Assembly: GCF_016587355.1 (NCBI RefSeq)
Contig: NZ_BNJF01000001.1
Span: 1,364,001-1,428,000, forward strand
Direction: 5' to 3'
From: Ktedonospora formicarum
Lineage (GTDB): Bacteria > Chloroflexota > Ktedonobacteria > Ktedonobacterales > Ktedonobacteraceae
DNA: 64,000 bases
The translations under genes and the position numbers were made by a program. The first letter of the stretch is position 1. Every line of letters starts with the position of its first letter. The notes beneath the pieces were generated by a model that saw only the letters and a program-made list of their open reading frames with translations, ran no database searches and was not told the DNA's origin. Below are positions 26,086 to 35,325 of the stretch, in pieces.

Positions 26086-27330
26086 TTAACCCCGCGTGCC
26101 GGGCAAAATAGGCAGATTCATGCCCTCATCGCGCGTACGATGGGTGCCCGCGATATCTTTAATACCACCTTCGGGATAGACGAGTTTGGCCTCAGCCTCA
26201 GGAAGCAGGCTAGCAACCTCCTTCAGGACCGCATCAAGGAACTGATCCTCAGGTACAGTCTTGACCACCTGGCCCTTACGGAAGATTACGCCCTTACCTT
26301 TACCACCTGCCAGACCCACATCCGCGTCACGTGACTCGCCAGGGCCATTCACGACACAGCCCATGACAGCGACCTGGATCGGCGTCTGAACCTTGGTCAA
26401 ACGCTTCTCGACCTCGTTAGCGACACTAATTACGTCGATCTCCACGCGACCACATGAGGGGCAGGAAACGAAAGTTACACCCCGGTTGCGTAGCTCAAGC
26501 GACTTGAGGATCTCATACGCCACGGGAATTTCTTCTTCTGGCTCCGCGCTCAAGCTCACACGCATCGTATCGCCAATACCATCCGCCAGCAAGAGGCCCA
26601 TTCCCACCGACGATTTGACCGCACCTGTTACCAATGTACCCGCCTCGGTAATGCCCAGGTGGATTGGATAATCAGAGCGTTCGGAGAAACGGCGATACGC
26701 CTCAACGGCGGTCAACACAGTAGAAGACTTAAGCGAGACAATGATATTGTGGAAATCGATCTCTTCACACCAGCTAATATACTCCAGCGCTTTGCTCACC
26801 ATCCGCTCGGCCAGGTGCTCACGCTCCCGACGACGCGCCTCGGCAGGGTCAGAACGCTCTAGCGTACCGTCCGCTCGTAGGCGCACCTGGATACGCTGCA
26901 TCTGTGCCTGCTTATCTAGCGCATCTATAGAGCCAGAATTAACGCCTATACGCATGGCGATATCTCGCTCCTTGGCGGCGCGTGCAATCTGCACCAGCGA
27001 CTCACGGCCATTGAGCAAGTTACCGGGATTAATACGCACTTTGTCGATTCCCTGGCGTATAGCCTCCAAAGCCAAATTAGGATTATAGTGAATATCCGCC
27101 ACCAGCGGAATAGAGATCTGCTTCTTAATTTCACCTAGAACGACGGCATCTTCCATCTCAGGTACCGCCACACGTACCAACTCACAGCCTACATCCTCAA
27201 GGCGTTTGATCTGTTCTACCGTGCTCTTCACATCACGGGTGTACGTGGTGGTCATTGACTGTACAGCAACAGGAGCGCCGCCACCAATCAGAACATTACC
27301 AACGCGGACCTGACGAGTTTTGTTAGACAT
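26086..27330 (-). CDS. ispG: 4-hydroxy-3-methylbut-2-enyl diphosphate synthase
   Basis: 414 residues from ATG 27330 (MSNKTRQVRVGNV), chosen because GGAGAGG lies 8 nt upstream and homologues begin there. The open frame extends further 5' through repeat copy D into rseP. It catalyses the penultimate MEP-pathway step, MEcPP to HMBPP. The TIM-barrel part has VAVQSMTTTYTRDV and KVRINPGN. The [4Fe-4S] ligands are in VSCPSCGR and MGCVVNGPGE near the C-terminus. It is the last gene of the translation/isoprenoid cluster. Confidence 0.93.
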   Translation of the reverse strand: MSNKTRQVRVGNVLIGGGAPVAVQSMTTTYTRDVKSTVEQIKRLEDVGCELVRVAVPEMEDAVVLGEIKKQISIPLVADIHYNPNLALEAIRQGIDKVRINPGNLLNGRESLVQIARAAKERDIAMRIGVNSGSIDALDKQAQMQRIQVRLRADGTLERSDPAEARRREREHLAERMVSKALEYISWCEEIDFHNIIVSLKSSTVLTAVEAYRRFSERSDYPIHLGITEAGTLVTGAVKSSVGMGLLLADGIGDTMRVSLSAEPEEEIPVAYEILKSLELRNRGVTFVSCPSCGRVEIDVISVANEVEKRLTKVQTPIQVAVMGCVVNGPGESRDADVGLAGGKGKGVIFRKGQVVKTVPEDQFLDAVLKEVASLLPEAEAKLVYPEGGIKDIAGTHRTRDEGMNLPILPGTRG

Positions 27331-27337
27331 AGTTAAA

Positions 27338-27451
27338 GCCTCTCCGAAAACCTGAGCACCACCACTAGCGGCACCCTCATGTGAGGGCATGGTAGTGCCG
27401 CTTCCAGGCAGCCCCCTGCAATAGGGGATGGTTTCCGCATACGATGTTAGG
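27338..27451 (-). repeat. dispersed palindromic repeat, copy D
   Basis: On the minus strand the left end is TCGTATGCGGAAACCATCCCC and the right end GTGCTCAGGTTTTCGGAGAGG. The interior includes GCCGCTAGTGGT and ATGCCCTCACATGAGGGTGCC hairpins. The GGAGAGG at its end is the Shine-Dalgarno of ispG. It fills the rseP-ispG junction. Confidence 0.7.
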
Positions 27452-27466
27452 AGTACGTCTCCATAA

Positions 27467-28671
27467 TTAGCCACCCCAATGCATGACGTCACTTACGGTG
27501 ACGACAACCATCAGAGCAAGCAAGATTCCCATACCAATAAGATTAATAAGGCCCTCGCGTTCGGGCTTAAGACGCTTACCACCCCGAATCATTTCGATGA
27601 GAATAAGCACCACACGCCCACCATCCAGGGCAGGGAACGGCAGTATATTCACGATTGCCAGGTTAATACTGAGCATAGCAGTTAAATTCAAGATGTACCA
27701 CCAGCCAACTGTGGGTACAGTCTGAGCCACCTCACCGGTAATCTTCACAATACCCACCGGGCCAGAGATCTGAGGCTGTATAGCACCCACAATCATCTGT
27801 CCAATGGTCGAGATAAAGAGACCAGTCACTGAGAAGGTCTGAGCAAATCCCTTAATAGGTGCTTGCCAGAGTGGGATACTTTCGTACACAGTCTTACCCA
27901 GGACTCCCAAGTGCCCCTTATCAGGAGGAGGGCTCACCAGAGCATTAACGGTAATATGGAAGGGAGCCGAGACTCCCGCTCGTTGTACGACAAGCTCGAC
28001 AGGAATAGTTTGTTTACCTTTATTCTGAACCGCGACTTTATCGACGATATCCTTGACTTGCTGGAACTGTGTGACTTGCTGACCATTAACACTCAAGATC
28101 TTATCGTCCGCACGCATGCCAGCAGTGGAGGCAGGCGAATTCGGGGTCACCTGAGCAATTATGGCGGGGTTAGTTGGCTCTCCCTGCCCATAAGCGACAG
28201 TAAAAAGCACAATCGCCAGGAGAACATTCATTATCACGCCCGCGCAGAGCACCGCGATACGTTTGCCAGCAGGCTTAGCAGCGAAGCTACCACTATCATA
28301 GTTCCCCATTTCGTCTCGCGCATCACCATCCTCACCTGGCATACGTACAAAGCCACCAATGGGCAGAAGGTTAAGCGAATAGATGGTAGATGACTTCTGT
28401 GCCTCCCCAGCTAGAGAACGGCTCATACCACCACTCGCGCCTGTGAGAGGGTTCTGGGTATCTTCTAGCTGTTCGGAACGACCTCCAAACCACATAACTT
28501 CCCATCCCCTTGAGGTCGACGACGAAAACCCACGATACGCGGAGGCAAACCAATACCAAACTCCTCCACTCGAATACCCGCCCAACGCGCAGTGATAAAG
28601 TGTCCAAACTCATGCACAAGCACAAGCAACCCGAAAACCGGGATAGCTGCGAGTAAGTACCAATTATTCAT
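27467..28671 (-). pseudogene. rseP: RIP metalloprotease RseP, interrupted by one apparent frameshift
   Basis: A site-2 protease, read in two overlapping frames. The N-terminal part (from 28671) has the zinc-binding HEFGH at residues 20-24 in the first helix, then FITARWAGIRVEEFGIGLPPR, and stops at 28465. The rest (to 27467) continues with YSLNLLPIGGFVRMPGE, a PDZ domain (VTPNSPASTAGMRADDKILSV), and the second metal motif NILPFPALDGGR with the last helices. One extra G in the GGGG run (complement of 28506-28509) joins the frames into about 401 residues of normal architecture. The position between dxr and ispG is standard. Sequencing error is more likely than real loss, since every domain is otherwise intact. 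Confidence 0.85.
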
Positions 28672-28755
28672 TCACAATATCCTTTACTGCTCAACAATGC
28701 CTCCAGCAAACACATTATATGTACGCAAGCCCGCTAATCCCTGGTCTTGCGGCTA

Positions 28756-29934
28756 CTATCCCAGGTATTTTGCGCTACACACACGCGCCTCACTCCTTGC
28801 CCAGGCGCAAGCCCCTACAATCGCGGCAGAATCGGGCTGTGAAATTGAATCATGCCGCTCCAGAACAGCCTCTAGAATCTCAGCAATTCCTCGATAGGGA
28901 ATCTTCCCCTCCATAAACATAGCGACAGCTTCTTCGTCAGCCCCCACCAGAACACTAGGATACGTTCCTCCTCGTTTACCAGCCTCGATCGCCAATTTGA
29001 AGCACGGGAAGCGCTCCAGATTCAGTTCCTCAAAGTTTAAACGCGCAACAGTTGGCCAGTTCAATTCTTTAATCAGGTTCTTGTCGCTAGTATCCAGACG
29101 TTCAGGATAGGTCAGAGTATGCAAGATGGGTAGATGCATGGTGGGTAAACTGGCCTGCATCTTAATCGAACCATCGCAGAACTCAACCATCGAATGGATG
29201 ATGCTTTCAGGATGCACCACGACATCAATCTGCTCATAGGGCATATCGAAAAGCCAGTGCGCTTCGATGACCTCTAATCCCTTGTTCATCAGGGTCGCAC
29301 TATCAATTGTAATCTTTGGTCCCATACGCCAGGTGGGATGGGCCATAGCCTGCTCCACAGAGACATCGCGCAACTGCTCAAGAGGAGTCGTGCGGAATGG
29401 GCCACCTGATGCTGTAAGAATCAATCGGCGAATGGAGTTGTTTTCTTCACCATGCAGACATTGCCAGATGGCACTATGTTCACTATCAACTGGCAGGATC
29501 GCAACTCCATGGCGTCGTGCAGCCTCGGTCACCACGTGACCCGCCATCACCAGAGTTTCCTTATTCGCCAACGCAATCGTCTTACCAGCGCTAATCGCTG
29601 CCAATGTGGGACGCAGACCATCCTGACCAGAAGTCGCCGCAACCAGGATATCAGCATCCGCATGGGTCGCAACAGCTAGCAAGCCACGCTCACCCAGAAG
29701 CGCTTTAGGTAGTGCTTCGCGTGCCTTACGCTCTACTTCGGGCGAATCGGCAAAGCAAGCCACCAGGTCAGGGCCAAACTCTTTCGCCTGTTCCACCAGC
29801 AAGTCAACATTGCTACGCGCAGCCAGCGCGACAACCTTGAACTGTTCAGGGAAGGAGCGCACAATATCGAGCGTTTGCCTCCCCACCGATCCAGTACTTC
29901 CAAGTAAAGCGATGCGTTTAGGAAATGTGCTCAT
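28756..29934 (-). CDS. dxr: 1-deoxy-D-xylulose 5-phosphate reductoisomerase
   Basis: 392 residues from ATG 29934 (MSTFPKRIALLGSTGSVGRQ). A 13-residue upstream extension lacks support. The NADPH-binding motif is GSTGSVG at the N-terminus. LANKETLVMAG, PVDSEHSAIWQCL (metal-binding Asp and Glu), LTASGGPFR, HPTWRMGPKITIDSATLMNKGLEVIEA (split here, catalytic His and Lys) and HPESIIHSMVEF follow. It commits DXP to the MEP isoprenoid pathway, and ispG lies two genes on. It is followed by rseP after 84 bp. Confidence 0.94.
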   Translation of the reverse strand: MSTFPKRIALLGSTGSVGRQTLDIVRSFPEQFKVVALAARSNVDLLVEQAKEFGPDLVACFADSPEVERKAREALPKALLGERGLLAVATHADADILVAATSGQDGLRPTLAAISAGKTIALANKETLVMAGHVVTEAARRHGVAILPVDSEHSAIWQCLHGEENNSIRRLILTASGGPFRTTPLEQLRDVSVEQAMAHPTWRMGPKITIDSATLMNKGLEVIEAHWLFDMPYEQIDVVVHPESIIHSMVEFCDGSIKMQASLPTMHLPILHTLTYPERLDTSDKNLIKELNWPTVARLNFEELNLERFPCFKLAIEAGKRGGTYPSVLVGADEEAVAMFMEGKIPYRGIAEILEAVLERHDSISQPDSAAIVGACAWARSEARVCSAKYLG

Positions 29935-30056
29935 GCAACCTATATTTACGGGACTGGCTGTTTCTCTGCTCAACGACGATGGGCTTACTATATATATAAT
30001 AACGCGTCGACGACCAGAAAACCTTCCAGCGTTCCCGCCCTTCTATCTCAATGCTA

Positions 30057-30207
30057 GTAAGATCTTACACAAAAACCAGCGCCACTGGTCGCGACCAACA
30101 CAAATTCCTTAGACGAATATCGGAGCGCATCAGCGCTAGCTGCCGCAAAGGCAGCGTTGATATTCGTACCAAGAAAAACGCACTCGGGTTTCCGCATAAG
30201 AAGTAAG
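30057..30207 (+). repeat. dispersed palindromic repeat, copy E (long form)
   Basis: Left end GTAAGATCTTACACAAAAAC matches the left end of copy C. The right end CACTCGGGTTTCCGCATAAG is followed by AAGTAAG. The 151-bp length includes a nested hairpin with ACGAATATC / GATATTCGT arms and AGCGCTAGCTGCCGCAAAGG inside. It fills the dxr-cdsA junction on the strand opposite to the genes. Confidence 0.65.
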
Positions 30208-30263
30208 TGCAAATATGTCGTATTTGTATTTACTTGTCCGTCTTGTGGCACGAGGGGACCATT

Positions 30264-31178
30264 TCAGAGTCCACCAACGAGCGAGGCAAACATAGATACA
30301 ACAATCACAGCAAAGAGCAAACTATCGATGCGATCAAGTGCCCCTCCATGACCAGGTACAATTTGTCCGCTATCTTTCACATGCATCTGTCGCTTAATCA
30401 GAGACTCAGACAGGTCACCAAATGTCGCTGCGATCCCTATCAGGATACCTAATAACACAGCAAGGTACCAGGGCAAACCCAGGGGAAGAACGGTACAGAG
30501 CAGAGACGCAATAATCGAAAAAACAAGCCCTCCTGCAGCTCCCTCCCATGATTTGGCAGGACTGATCCGTGGTGCCAGCTTATGTCGCCCAACTAGTCGC
30601 CCCGTGAAGAATGCCGCTGAATCAAAGCCCCATACACCTAGCAAGGTGGCGAGCGTCCACCAGGCACCATGAGGAAGGGTTACCACCAAAGAGGGGGTCA
30701 ACTGCACAACGCCAGCGCCAAAGCCACGCAATAGAAGTAAGAGGCTCGTTGGCACGCCAATATAGAGGGAAGTCGTTAGAGTCAGAGCCCAATCGATGAT
30801 AGAACCATCAAGATTCTTACGCGCGAAGAGAACGGGAAAAGAAACTAATAAGACAACGCCTAACCCGGCTTCAAGCAGCACAGCCCGCTGAGCGGGAAAA
30901 AGTACTGCTATTTGAAAGAGCAAGCCCCAGCCCAAACTCAGCCAGAGCATAGGTCGATAACCTGCGCGTTGGAGCATCGTATGCAACTCATACGCCCCCA
31001 GTACGAGCAAAATCAGCGTCGCGGCAAAAGATGCCCAACCGCCAAACCAGACAACAACAAGCACTACAGGGATAAGAACAAATGCGGTTAGCAGGCGCTG
31101 CCCGACCGATGTGCGATTACTTTTCTGTGGAGGAGGTGTCGAAGCACCAGGCTCTATATGTTCATTCGCGCTTTGCAA
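30264..31178 (-). CDS. cdsA: phosphatidate cytidylyltransferase
   Basis: 304 residues with about eight membrane helices. The C-terminal CDP-diglyceride synthetase signature is clear: SAAFFTGRLVGRHKLAPRIS then PAKSWEGAAGG (about 200-235) and GDLSESLIKRQMHVKDSG...PGHGGALDRIDSLLFA (about 255-300). It makes CDP-diacylglycerol from phosphatidate and CTP for phospholipid synthesis. The start is TTG 31178 with GAGGAAAG upstream. It is separated from uppS by a terminator-like hairpin and followed by repeat copy E before dxr. Confidence 0.92.
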   Translation of the reverse strand: MQSANEHIEPGASTPPPQKSNRTSVGQRLLTAFVLIPVVLVVVWFGGWASFAATLILLVLGAYELHTMLQRAGYRPMLWLSLGWGLLFQIAVLFPAQRAVLLEAGLGVVLLVSFPVLFARKNLDGSIIDWALTLTTSLYIGVPTSLLLLLRGFGAGVVQLTPSLVVTLPHGAWWTLATLLGVWGFDSAAFFTGRLVGRHKLAPRISPAKSWEGAAGGLVFSIIASLLCTVLPLGLPWYLAVLLGILIGIAATFGDLSESLIKRQMHVKDSGQIVPGHGGALDRIDSLLFAVIVVSMFASLVGGL

Positions 31179-31241
31179 ACAAAATCTTTCCTCTACGAGG
31201 CAGAGCCAAAGCTCTCAAGCCATAAAAACCGATAAAAACAA

Positions 31242-31267
31242 TAGGGCGGTAATCATATGCCGCCCTA
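31242..31267 (-). terminator. hairpin between uppS and cdsA
   Basis: TAGGGCGG / CCGCCCTA with a 10-nt loop, followed on the minus strand by TTGTTTTTAT. Partial termination inside the cluster is likely. Confidence 0.7.
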
Positions 31268-31394
31268 CATTATATACTATCGGAGCCTGCCAGTTATAGC
31301 GCAGATGGAGAGATCGCAGTAATTGAAAAACTCAATCCTTGAGTTCTCTCTTCGCGCCTGCGGCACTCATGGTGACAGGAAGACACCTCTTTAT

Positions 31395-32180
31395 TTAGCC
31401 ATTCTTGGGAGTGATGCCTCCAAACTTGCGTTGGCGTTGCGCAAAGCTTTGAAGTGCCTCTAGAAGATCCTCACGCCCAAAATCAGGCCAGAGCGTTGGT
31501 GTCGCATAGTACTCACTGTATGCCGACTGCCAGAGTAAGAAATTGCTCACGCGCATCTCACCAGCTGTACGAATCACCATATCAGGATCTGGGAGATCGC
31601 GTGTATATAAATAGGAAGCAATCAATTCTTCGGAAATGGCCTCGGGCTGAAGCCCGTCAGCAATAATCTGGCGTACGGCATCCACCACTTCGGCCCGACC
31701 ACCATAGTTAAAACACACATTCAAGCCGATGCGCGTGTTGTTCTTTGTCAGTTCAACGGAATCGCGCACGGCCTGTTGAATATCAGGAGAGAGATCATGT
31801 AGGCGACCAAGATGGCGCAGACGCACACCATCGCGGTGTAGTTTCTCAAGGTCAGAGCGAATTGTTTCCCAGAAGAGACGCATCAGGCCATCAACCTCTA
31901 TACGAGGGCGATTCCAGTTCTCTGTCGAAAACGCATACACGCTGAGCATCTCAATATTCTCATCAGTCGCGCACTCGACAACGCGGCGAAGCGCAGAGAC
32001 GCCTGCTTTATGACCCGCCACGCGCGGTAAATGGCGACTAGTGGCCCAACGTCCATTGCCATCCATAATGATGGCAATGTGACGAATGGGAGGTCGAGAC
32101 TGCTCAGATGCGACTGATTGTGGCTGCGCCGAAACATTCTCTTTCCTCCGTGAGGATAAGAGATCTTGTATCTTGGTCAA
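31395..32180 (-). CDS. uppS: isoprenyl (undecaprenyl) diphosphate synthase
   Basis: 261 residues. The cis-prenyltransferase signature is complete: HIAIIMDGNGRWA (catalytic Asp), GHKAGVSALRRVVE, LSVYAFSTENWNRP, FNYGGRAEVVDA and DPDMVIRTAGEMRVSNFLLWQ followed by SAYSEYYAT. It condenses isopentenyl diphosphates into the lipid carrier used for wall and glycan synthesis. The TTG start at 32180 follows GGAGG by 7 nt, and the frr stop lies 2 nt before it, so the two are translationally coupled. The N-terminal about 30 residues are a polar extension. Confidence 0.94.
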   Translation of the reverse strand: MTKIQDLLSSRRKENVSAQPQSVASEQSRPPIRHIAIIMDGNGRWATSRHLPRVAGHKAGVSALRRVVECATDENIEMLSVYAFSTENWNRPRIEVDGLMRLFWETIRSDLEKLHRDGVRLRHLGRLHDLSPDIQQAVRDSVELTKNNTRIGLNVCFNYGGRAEVVDAVRQIIADGLQPEAISEELIASYLYTRDLPDPDMVIRTAGEMRVSNFLLWQSAYSEYYATPTLWPDFGREDLLEALQSFAQRQRKFGGITPKNG

Positions 32181-32182
32181 CG

Positions 32183-32740
32183 TTAGACCTCCAGAATCTC
32201 CAGTTCCTTGGTTTTGCCGATTTTGTCCATCTCATCGATGAACTTATCAGTGAGCTTTTGTAGCTTGTCCGAGCTACGTTTCAGCTCGTCCTCGGAAACT
32301 TCCTTTTTCTTTTCACGATCACGCAATTTATCCTGCACATCGCGCCTCACATTGCGAACAGCGACCTTATGCTCGTCCATCTTCTTATGAAGCGTCTTGA
32401 CAAGATCTTTACGGCGCTCTTCGCTCATGGGTGGGATATTCAGGCGAATGACCTGGCCATCATTATTAGGATTAATACCCAGGTCAGATTTTTGAATAGC
32501 CTTCTCAATATCGGCAACCATCTTCTTATCCCACGGCTGGATCACCAAAAGGCGAGCCTCAGGCACAGCGACGGTCGCGACTTGATTAATGGGCGTTGGG
32601 GTTCCGTAGTAATCGACAGTAATACGCTCAAGCAGAGCGGCACTGGCGCGACCTGCGCGGATAGATCCCAGATCTTGCTTGAGTGCGTCAACAGCGCGTT
32701 TCATGCGCCTTTCAGCGTCATCAAATAGATCAGCAGTCAT
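32183..32740 (-). CDS. frr: ribosome recycling factor
   Basis: 185 residues, exact family length. Characteristic stretches: LKQDLGSIRAGRASAALLERITVDYYG (given as one conserved N-terminal region), TPINQVATVAVPEARLLVIQPWDK, IRLNIPPMSEERRKDLVK and VRNVRRDVQDKLRD. With EF-G it splits post-termination ribosomes. GGGG precedes ATG 32740. It lies between pyrH and uppS as in most bacteria. Confidence 0.95.
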   Translation of the reverse strand: MTADLFDDAERRMKRAVDALKQDLGSIRAGRASAALLERITVDYYGTPTPINQVATVAVPEARLLVIQPWDKKMVADIEKAIQKSDLGINPNNDGQVIRLNIPPMSEERRKDLVKTLHKKMDEHKVAVRNVRRDVQDKLRDREKKKEVSEDELKRSSDKLQKLTDKFIDEMDKIGKTKELEILEV

Positions 32741-32836
32741 AGCTTCAACCCCTTTTCACTGGGCACTGTCTCACACCAACCAACATGCAAACGCGATCAA
32801 ACGAATGGTGCAAGAATGTTCAATATCGCACGATCT

Positions 32837-33571
32837 CTAGACAGATTCTGGTATGTTCTGGGTGACCAGGGTACCACACTTCTCACCGCGCACAATGGCC
32901 TCCAGGGCCCCTTCTTGTTGCAGGTTGAACACGATAATCGGCATGTGATTATCCTTGCACAACGAAAGAGCGGTACTATCCATCACCTTTAATCCCATGT
33001 TCAGCGCCTGCATATAGCTAATCTCATCGAATCTACATGCATGCCGATTTTTGACGGGATCGTCATCATAAATGCCATCGACTTTTGTGGCCTTGAGCAA
33101 CACCTGCGCATTCAGTTCAACAGCGCGTAGAGCCGCAGCTGTATCGGTGGTAAAGAACGGGTTACCACTCCCCGCTGCCAATATCACGACGCGACCCTTC
33201 TCCAGGTGACGCACCGCCCGGCGGCGGATAAATGGCTCCGCGACAGGAGGCATCTCGATAGCTGTCTGAACTCGCGTCGTCATGCCGAGCTTTTCAGTCG
33301 CATCCTGCATAACAAGCGAGTTCATAACGGTTGCCAGCATACCGACATAATCAGCGGTAGCGCGATCGATGCCAGTCGAAGCGGCATCAGCTCCACGCCA
33401 CATGTTCCCCCCGCCGATCACCATCGCGATCTCTACCCCCAATTCATGGACACGCTTGACTTCTGCAGCAAGACGTTGTACAGTCTCGGCGTCAATACCA
33501 TATCCCTGACCGCCCAGGGCTTCACCACTGAGCTTGAGTAGAATGCGCTGATATTTCAGTTCGGTTGCCAT
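32837..33571 (-). CDS. pyrH: UMP kinase
   Basis: 244 residues of the amino-acid-kinase fold. Landmarks: [86 protein letters not shown] (in the mid-region) and [14 protein letters not shown]. It phosphorylates UMP to UDP as a hexamer regulated by GTP and UTP. Repeat copy F lies in the 5' leader between tsf and pyrH, its ribosome-site-like end about 20 nt before the start codon. Confidence 0.95.
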   Translation of the reverse strand: MATELKYQRILLKLSGEALGGQGYGIDAETVQRLAAEVKRVHELGVEIAMVIGGGNMWRGADAASTGIDRATADYVGMLATVMNSLVMQDATEKLGMTTRVQTAIEMPPVAEPFIRRRAVRHLEKGRVVILAAGSGNPFFTTDTAAALRAVELNAQVLLKATKVDGIYDDDPVKNRHACRFDEISYMQALNMGLKVMDSTALSLCKDNHMPIIVFNLQQEGALEAIVRGEKCGTLVTQNIPESV

Positions 33572-33585
33572 AAGAGATGTCCTGT

Positions 33586-33657
33586 CTTAGTTCCTTTCAG
33601 AAAACCTGAGCGCGCTAGCACTTGCCACGATAGCAGCGTTGGTTTTCGCATAAGAAA
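33586..33657 (-). repeat. dispersed palindromic repeat, copy F
   Basis: On the minus strand it runs TTCTTATGCGAAAACCAACG, GCTGCTATCGTGGCAAGTGC, TAGCGCGCTCAGGTTTTCTG, then AAAGGAACTAAG. It begins at the tsf stop codon and fills most of the tsf-pyrH junction. This is one of the best-preserved copies. Confidence 0.8.
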
Positions 33658-34257
33658 TTAGTCTTCACCAAGCTTGAAACGGCTGAAGCGGCGCAGAATG
33701 ATGTTCTCACCGGTATCGGCAATAACCTTACGAATCAGATCGCCAATGGTGATGGTGTCATCTTTCACCCAGGGCTGCATTGTCAGAACCTGCTCAGAGA
33801 AAGCCTTCTTGAGCTTGCCCGCAATCACATCCTCTTTCTTCGCCTCAGGGACGCGAGCCATGGACGGATCTTCCAGGATCTCCTGCTTCTTGAGCTCAAC
33901 TACCTCGGCAGGCACATCCTCATAATTTACATACTTGGGTGCCACACCTGCGATCTGAAGTGCCAGTTCACTGGCGAGCTGACGGAAAGCCTCGCTTCGC
34001 GCGACGAAATCGGTGCTGCAGTTAAGTTCCAGCAAGACGCCGATGCTATGATTGTGATGCACATATGAGAAAACGCCACCCTCTTTGGTCTCGCGACCGG
34101 CAGCCATCATTTTCTCAGCCTTGCGATCACTTCTAGCATCCAGGATCTTGATGGCATCGTCCCAGTTACCTGCATCCGTAAGCGCATTCTTACAGTCAGC
34201 AAATGTCGCGCCAGTCTCCTCGCGCAACTTCTTCACATCCGCTGCCGTGTAGTTCAT
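33658..34257 (-). CDS. tsf: translation elongation factor Ts (short form)
   Basis: 199 residues, the short EF-Ts type. The N-terminal UBA-like domain reads YTAADVKKLREETGATFADCKNALTDA. The core domain includes GGVFSYVHHNHSIGVLLELNCSTDFVARSEAF (split across a strand and the EF-Tu-contacting TDF region), LALQIAGVAPKYV and EQVLTMQPWVKDDTITIGDLI. EF-Ts recycles EF-Tu.GDP. It has its own promoter (34287-34315) behind the rpsB terminator. GAGGAG precedes ATG 34257. Confidence 0.95.
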   Translation of the reverse strand: MNYTAADVKKLREETGATFADCKNALTDAGNWDDAIKILDARSDRKAEKMMAAGRETKEGGVFSYVHHNHSIGVLLELNCSTDFVARSEAFRQLASELALQIAGVAPKYVNYEDVPAEVVELKKQEILEDPSMARVPEAKKEDVIAGKLKKAFSEQVLTMQPWVKDDTITIGDLIRKVIADTGENIILRRFSRFKLGED

Positions 34258-34286
34258 GATTCGTTTCTCCTCAATTACGTAGATGT

Positions 34287-34315
34287 ATGATACTCAGACG
34301 CCATTACCAGTGCAA
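34287..34315 (-). promoter_or_regulatory. promoter of tsf
   Basis: Minus-strand TTGCAC, a 17-nt spacer and TATCAT, with the start codon about 30 nt downstream. Confidence 0.65.
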
Positions 34316-34349
34316 TGACCACTGTCCTTGATTTTTGGACTCTGAGTGC

Positions 34350-34378
34350 TTGACAAATGAGAAAAGAGCGTGTATAAG
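34350..34378 (+). promoter_or_regulatory. plus-strand promoter facing the rpsB 3' end
   Basis: TTGACA, a 17-nt spacer and TATAAG read away from tsf, antisense to rpsB. No plus-strand gene follows. The transcript would enter the hairpin at 34429-34469. Confidence 0.45.
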
Positions 34379-34428
34379 CTCCTCAACCCAATAACATACA
34401 AGCTATTATAGGTTGGAGAGCAGGAAAA

Positions 34429-34469
34429 AAGCGGGCGCAGGAGGTCCGATTTGCCTCTTGCTCCCGCTT
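34429..34469 (-). terminator. terminator of rpsB
   Basis: AAGCGGGAGCAAGAGG pairs with CCTCCTGCGCCCGCTT (two mismatches or bulges) and TTTTTT follows on the minus strand, 17 nt past the rpsB stop. Confidence 0.8.
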
Positions 34470-34485
34470 GTAAAGTCTTTGTGTG

Positions 34486-35325
34486 TTACTCTTTCGTAAC
34501 CAACTCACCCTCTGAGCTTGCGGATGCAGGCTCGGCCTCAGCAGACGCCGGAGCGGACTCTTCAGCTGAGGTGACAACTGTCTGCTCCTCAACCTGCGTC
34601 TCTTCTTCGGTGGTCTCCTCGTCCTTGTTAAGCGCATCTAGCTGGCGGCGACCTTCAACTGCGGCATCAGCAATCTTGGCGCACAGCAGGCGAACGGCGC
34701 GAATGGCGTCATCGTTGGCTGGGATGGGATAATCCATCTCATCGGGATCGCAGTTGGTGTCTGCCAGCGCGATGATTGGGATCTCCAGGCGCAGCGCCTC
34801 AAGAACAGCCGTGCGCTCCTTGCGGGTATCAATGATGAAGAGCGCGCTTGGCAGCGAACGCATATCTTTAATACCGCCCAGAATGCGCTCAAGGCGCACC
34901 ATGTCGTCCGTCAGGCGCTGAACTTCTTTCTTAGGCAGGCGCTCAAAATCGCCATTTTCACGGCGGCGCTCAAGATCGCGCAGGTACTTAATGCGAAGCT
35001 GAATGGTCTGGAAGTTTGTGAGCATGCCACCGAGCCAGCGCTGGTTGACGTAGAACATACCACAGCGCTTGGCCTCTTCGGCTACAGCCTCTTGAGCCTG
35101 CTTCTTTGTGCCGACGAAGAGCAAGGTACCGCCGTCAGCTACAAGTTGCTCGACGAACTTGTAGGCCTCGTTCAGGCGCGTTACCGTCTGCTGCAGGTCA
35201 ATGATATGAATACCATTGCGGTCCATAAAGATGAACTGCTGCATCTTGGGATTCCAACGGCGCGTCTGGTGTCCAAAGTGAACACCGGCCTCAAGAAGTT
35301 GCTTCATTGAGATGATATTAGCCAA
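34486..35325 (-). CDS. rpsB: 30S ribosomal protein S2
   Basis: 279 residues. The S2 core (1-225) is standard: [71 protein letters not shown] and [20 protein letters not shown]. About 55 extra residues form a Glu/Ser/Ala-rich acidic tail, longer than in E. coli S2 (241 residues). The start is TTG 35325 behind GGGAGG, with a second possible start at Met7. A long leader and a promoter precede it. Confidence 0.95.
   Translation of the reverse strand: MANIISMKQLLEAGVHFGHQTRRWNPKMQQFIFMDRNGIHIIDLQQTVTRLNEAYKFVEQLVADGGTLLFVGTKKQAQEAVAEEAKRCGMFYVNQRWLGGMLTNFQTIQLRIKYLRDLERRRENGDFERLPKKEVQRLTDDMVRLERILGGIKDMRSLPSALFIIDTRKERTAVLEALRLEIPIIALADTNCDPDEMDYPIPANDDAIRAVRLLCAKIADAAVEGRRQLDALNKDEETTEEETQVEEQTVVTSAEESAPASAEAEPASASSEGELVTKE

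Noticed and set aside
27331..27492. N-terminal extension of IspG to 27492
   Set aside because: The extra 54 codons run through repeat copy D and into rseP. GGAGAGG marks the start at 27330.
28501..28509. Programmed -1 frameshift in rseP
   Set aside because: The local sequence is not a canonical slippery heptamer, and three other genes in the window show the same one-base homopolymer loss, so an error is simpler.
30157..30351. Plus-strand frame with a CPSCG motif
   Set aside because: It overlaps repeat copy E and the 3' end of cdsA, has no own ribosome site at its ATG, and most of it is antisense to cdsA. Kept only as a repeat-related observation.
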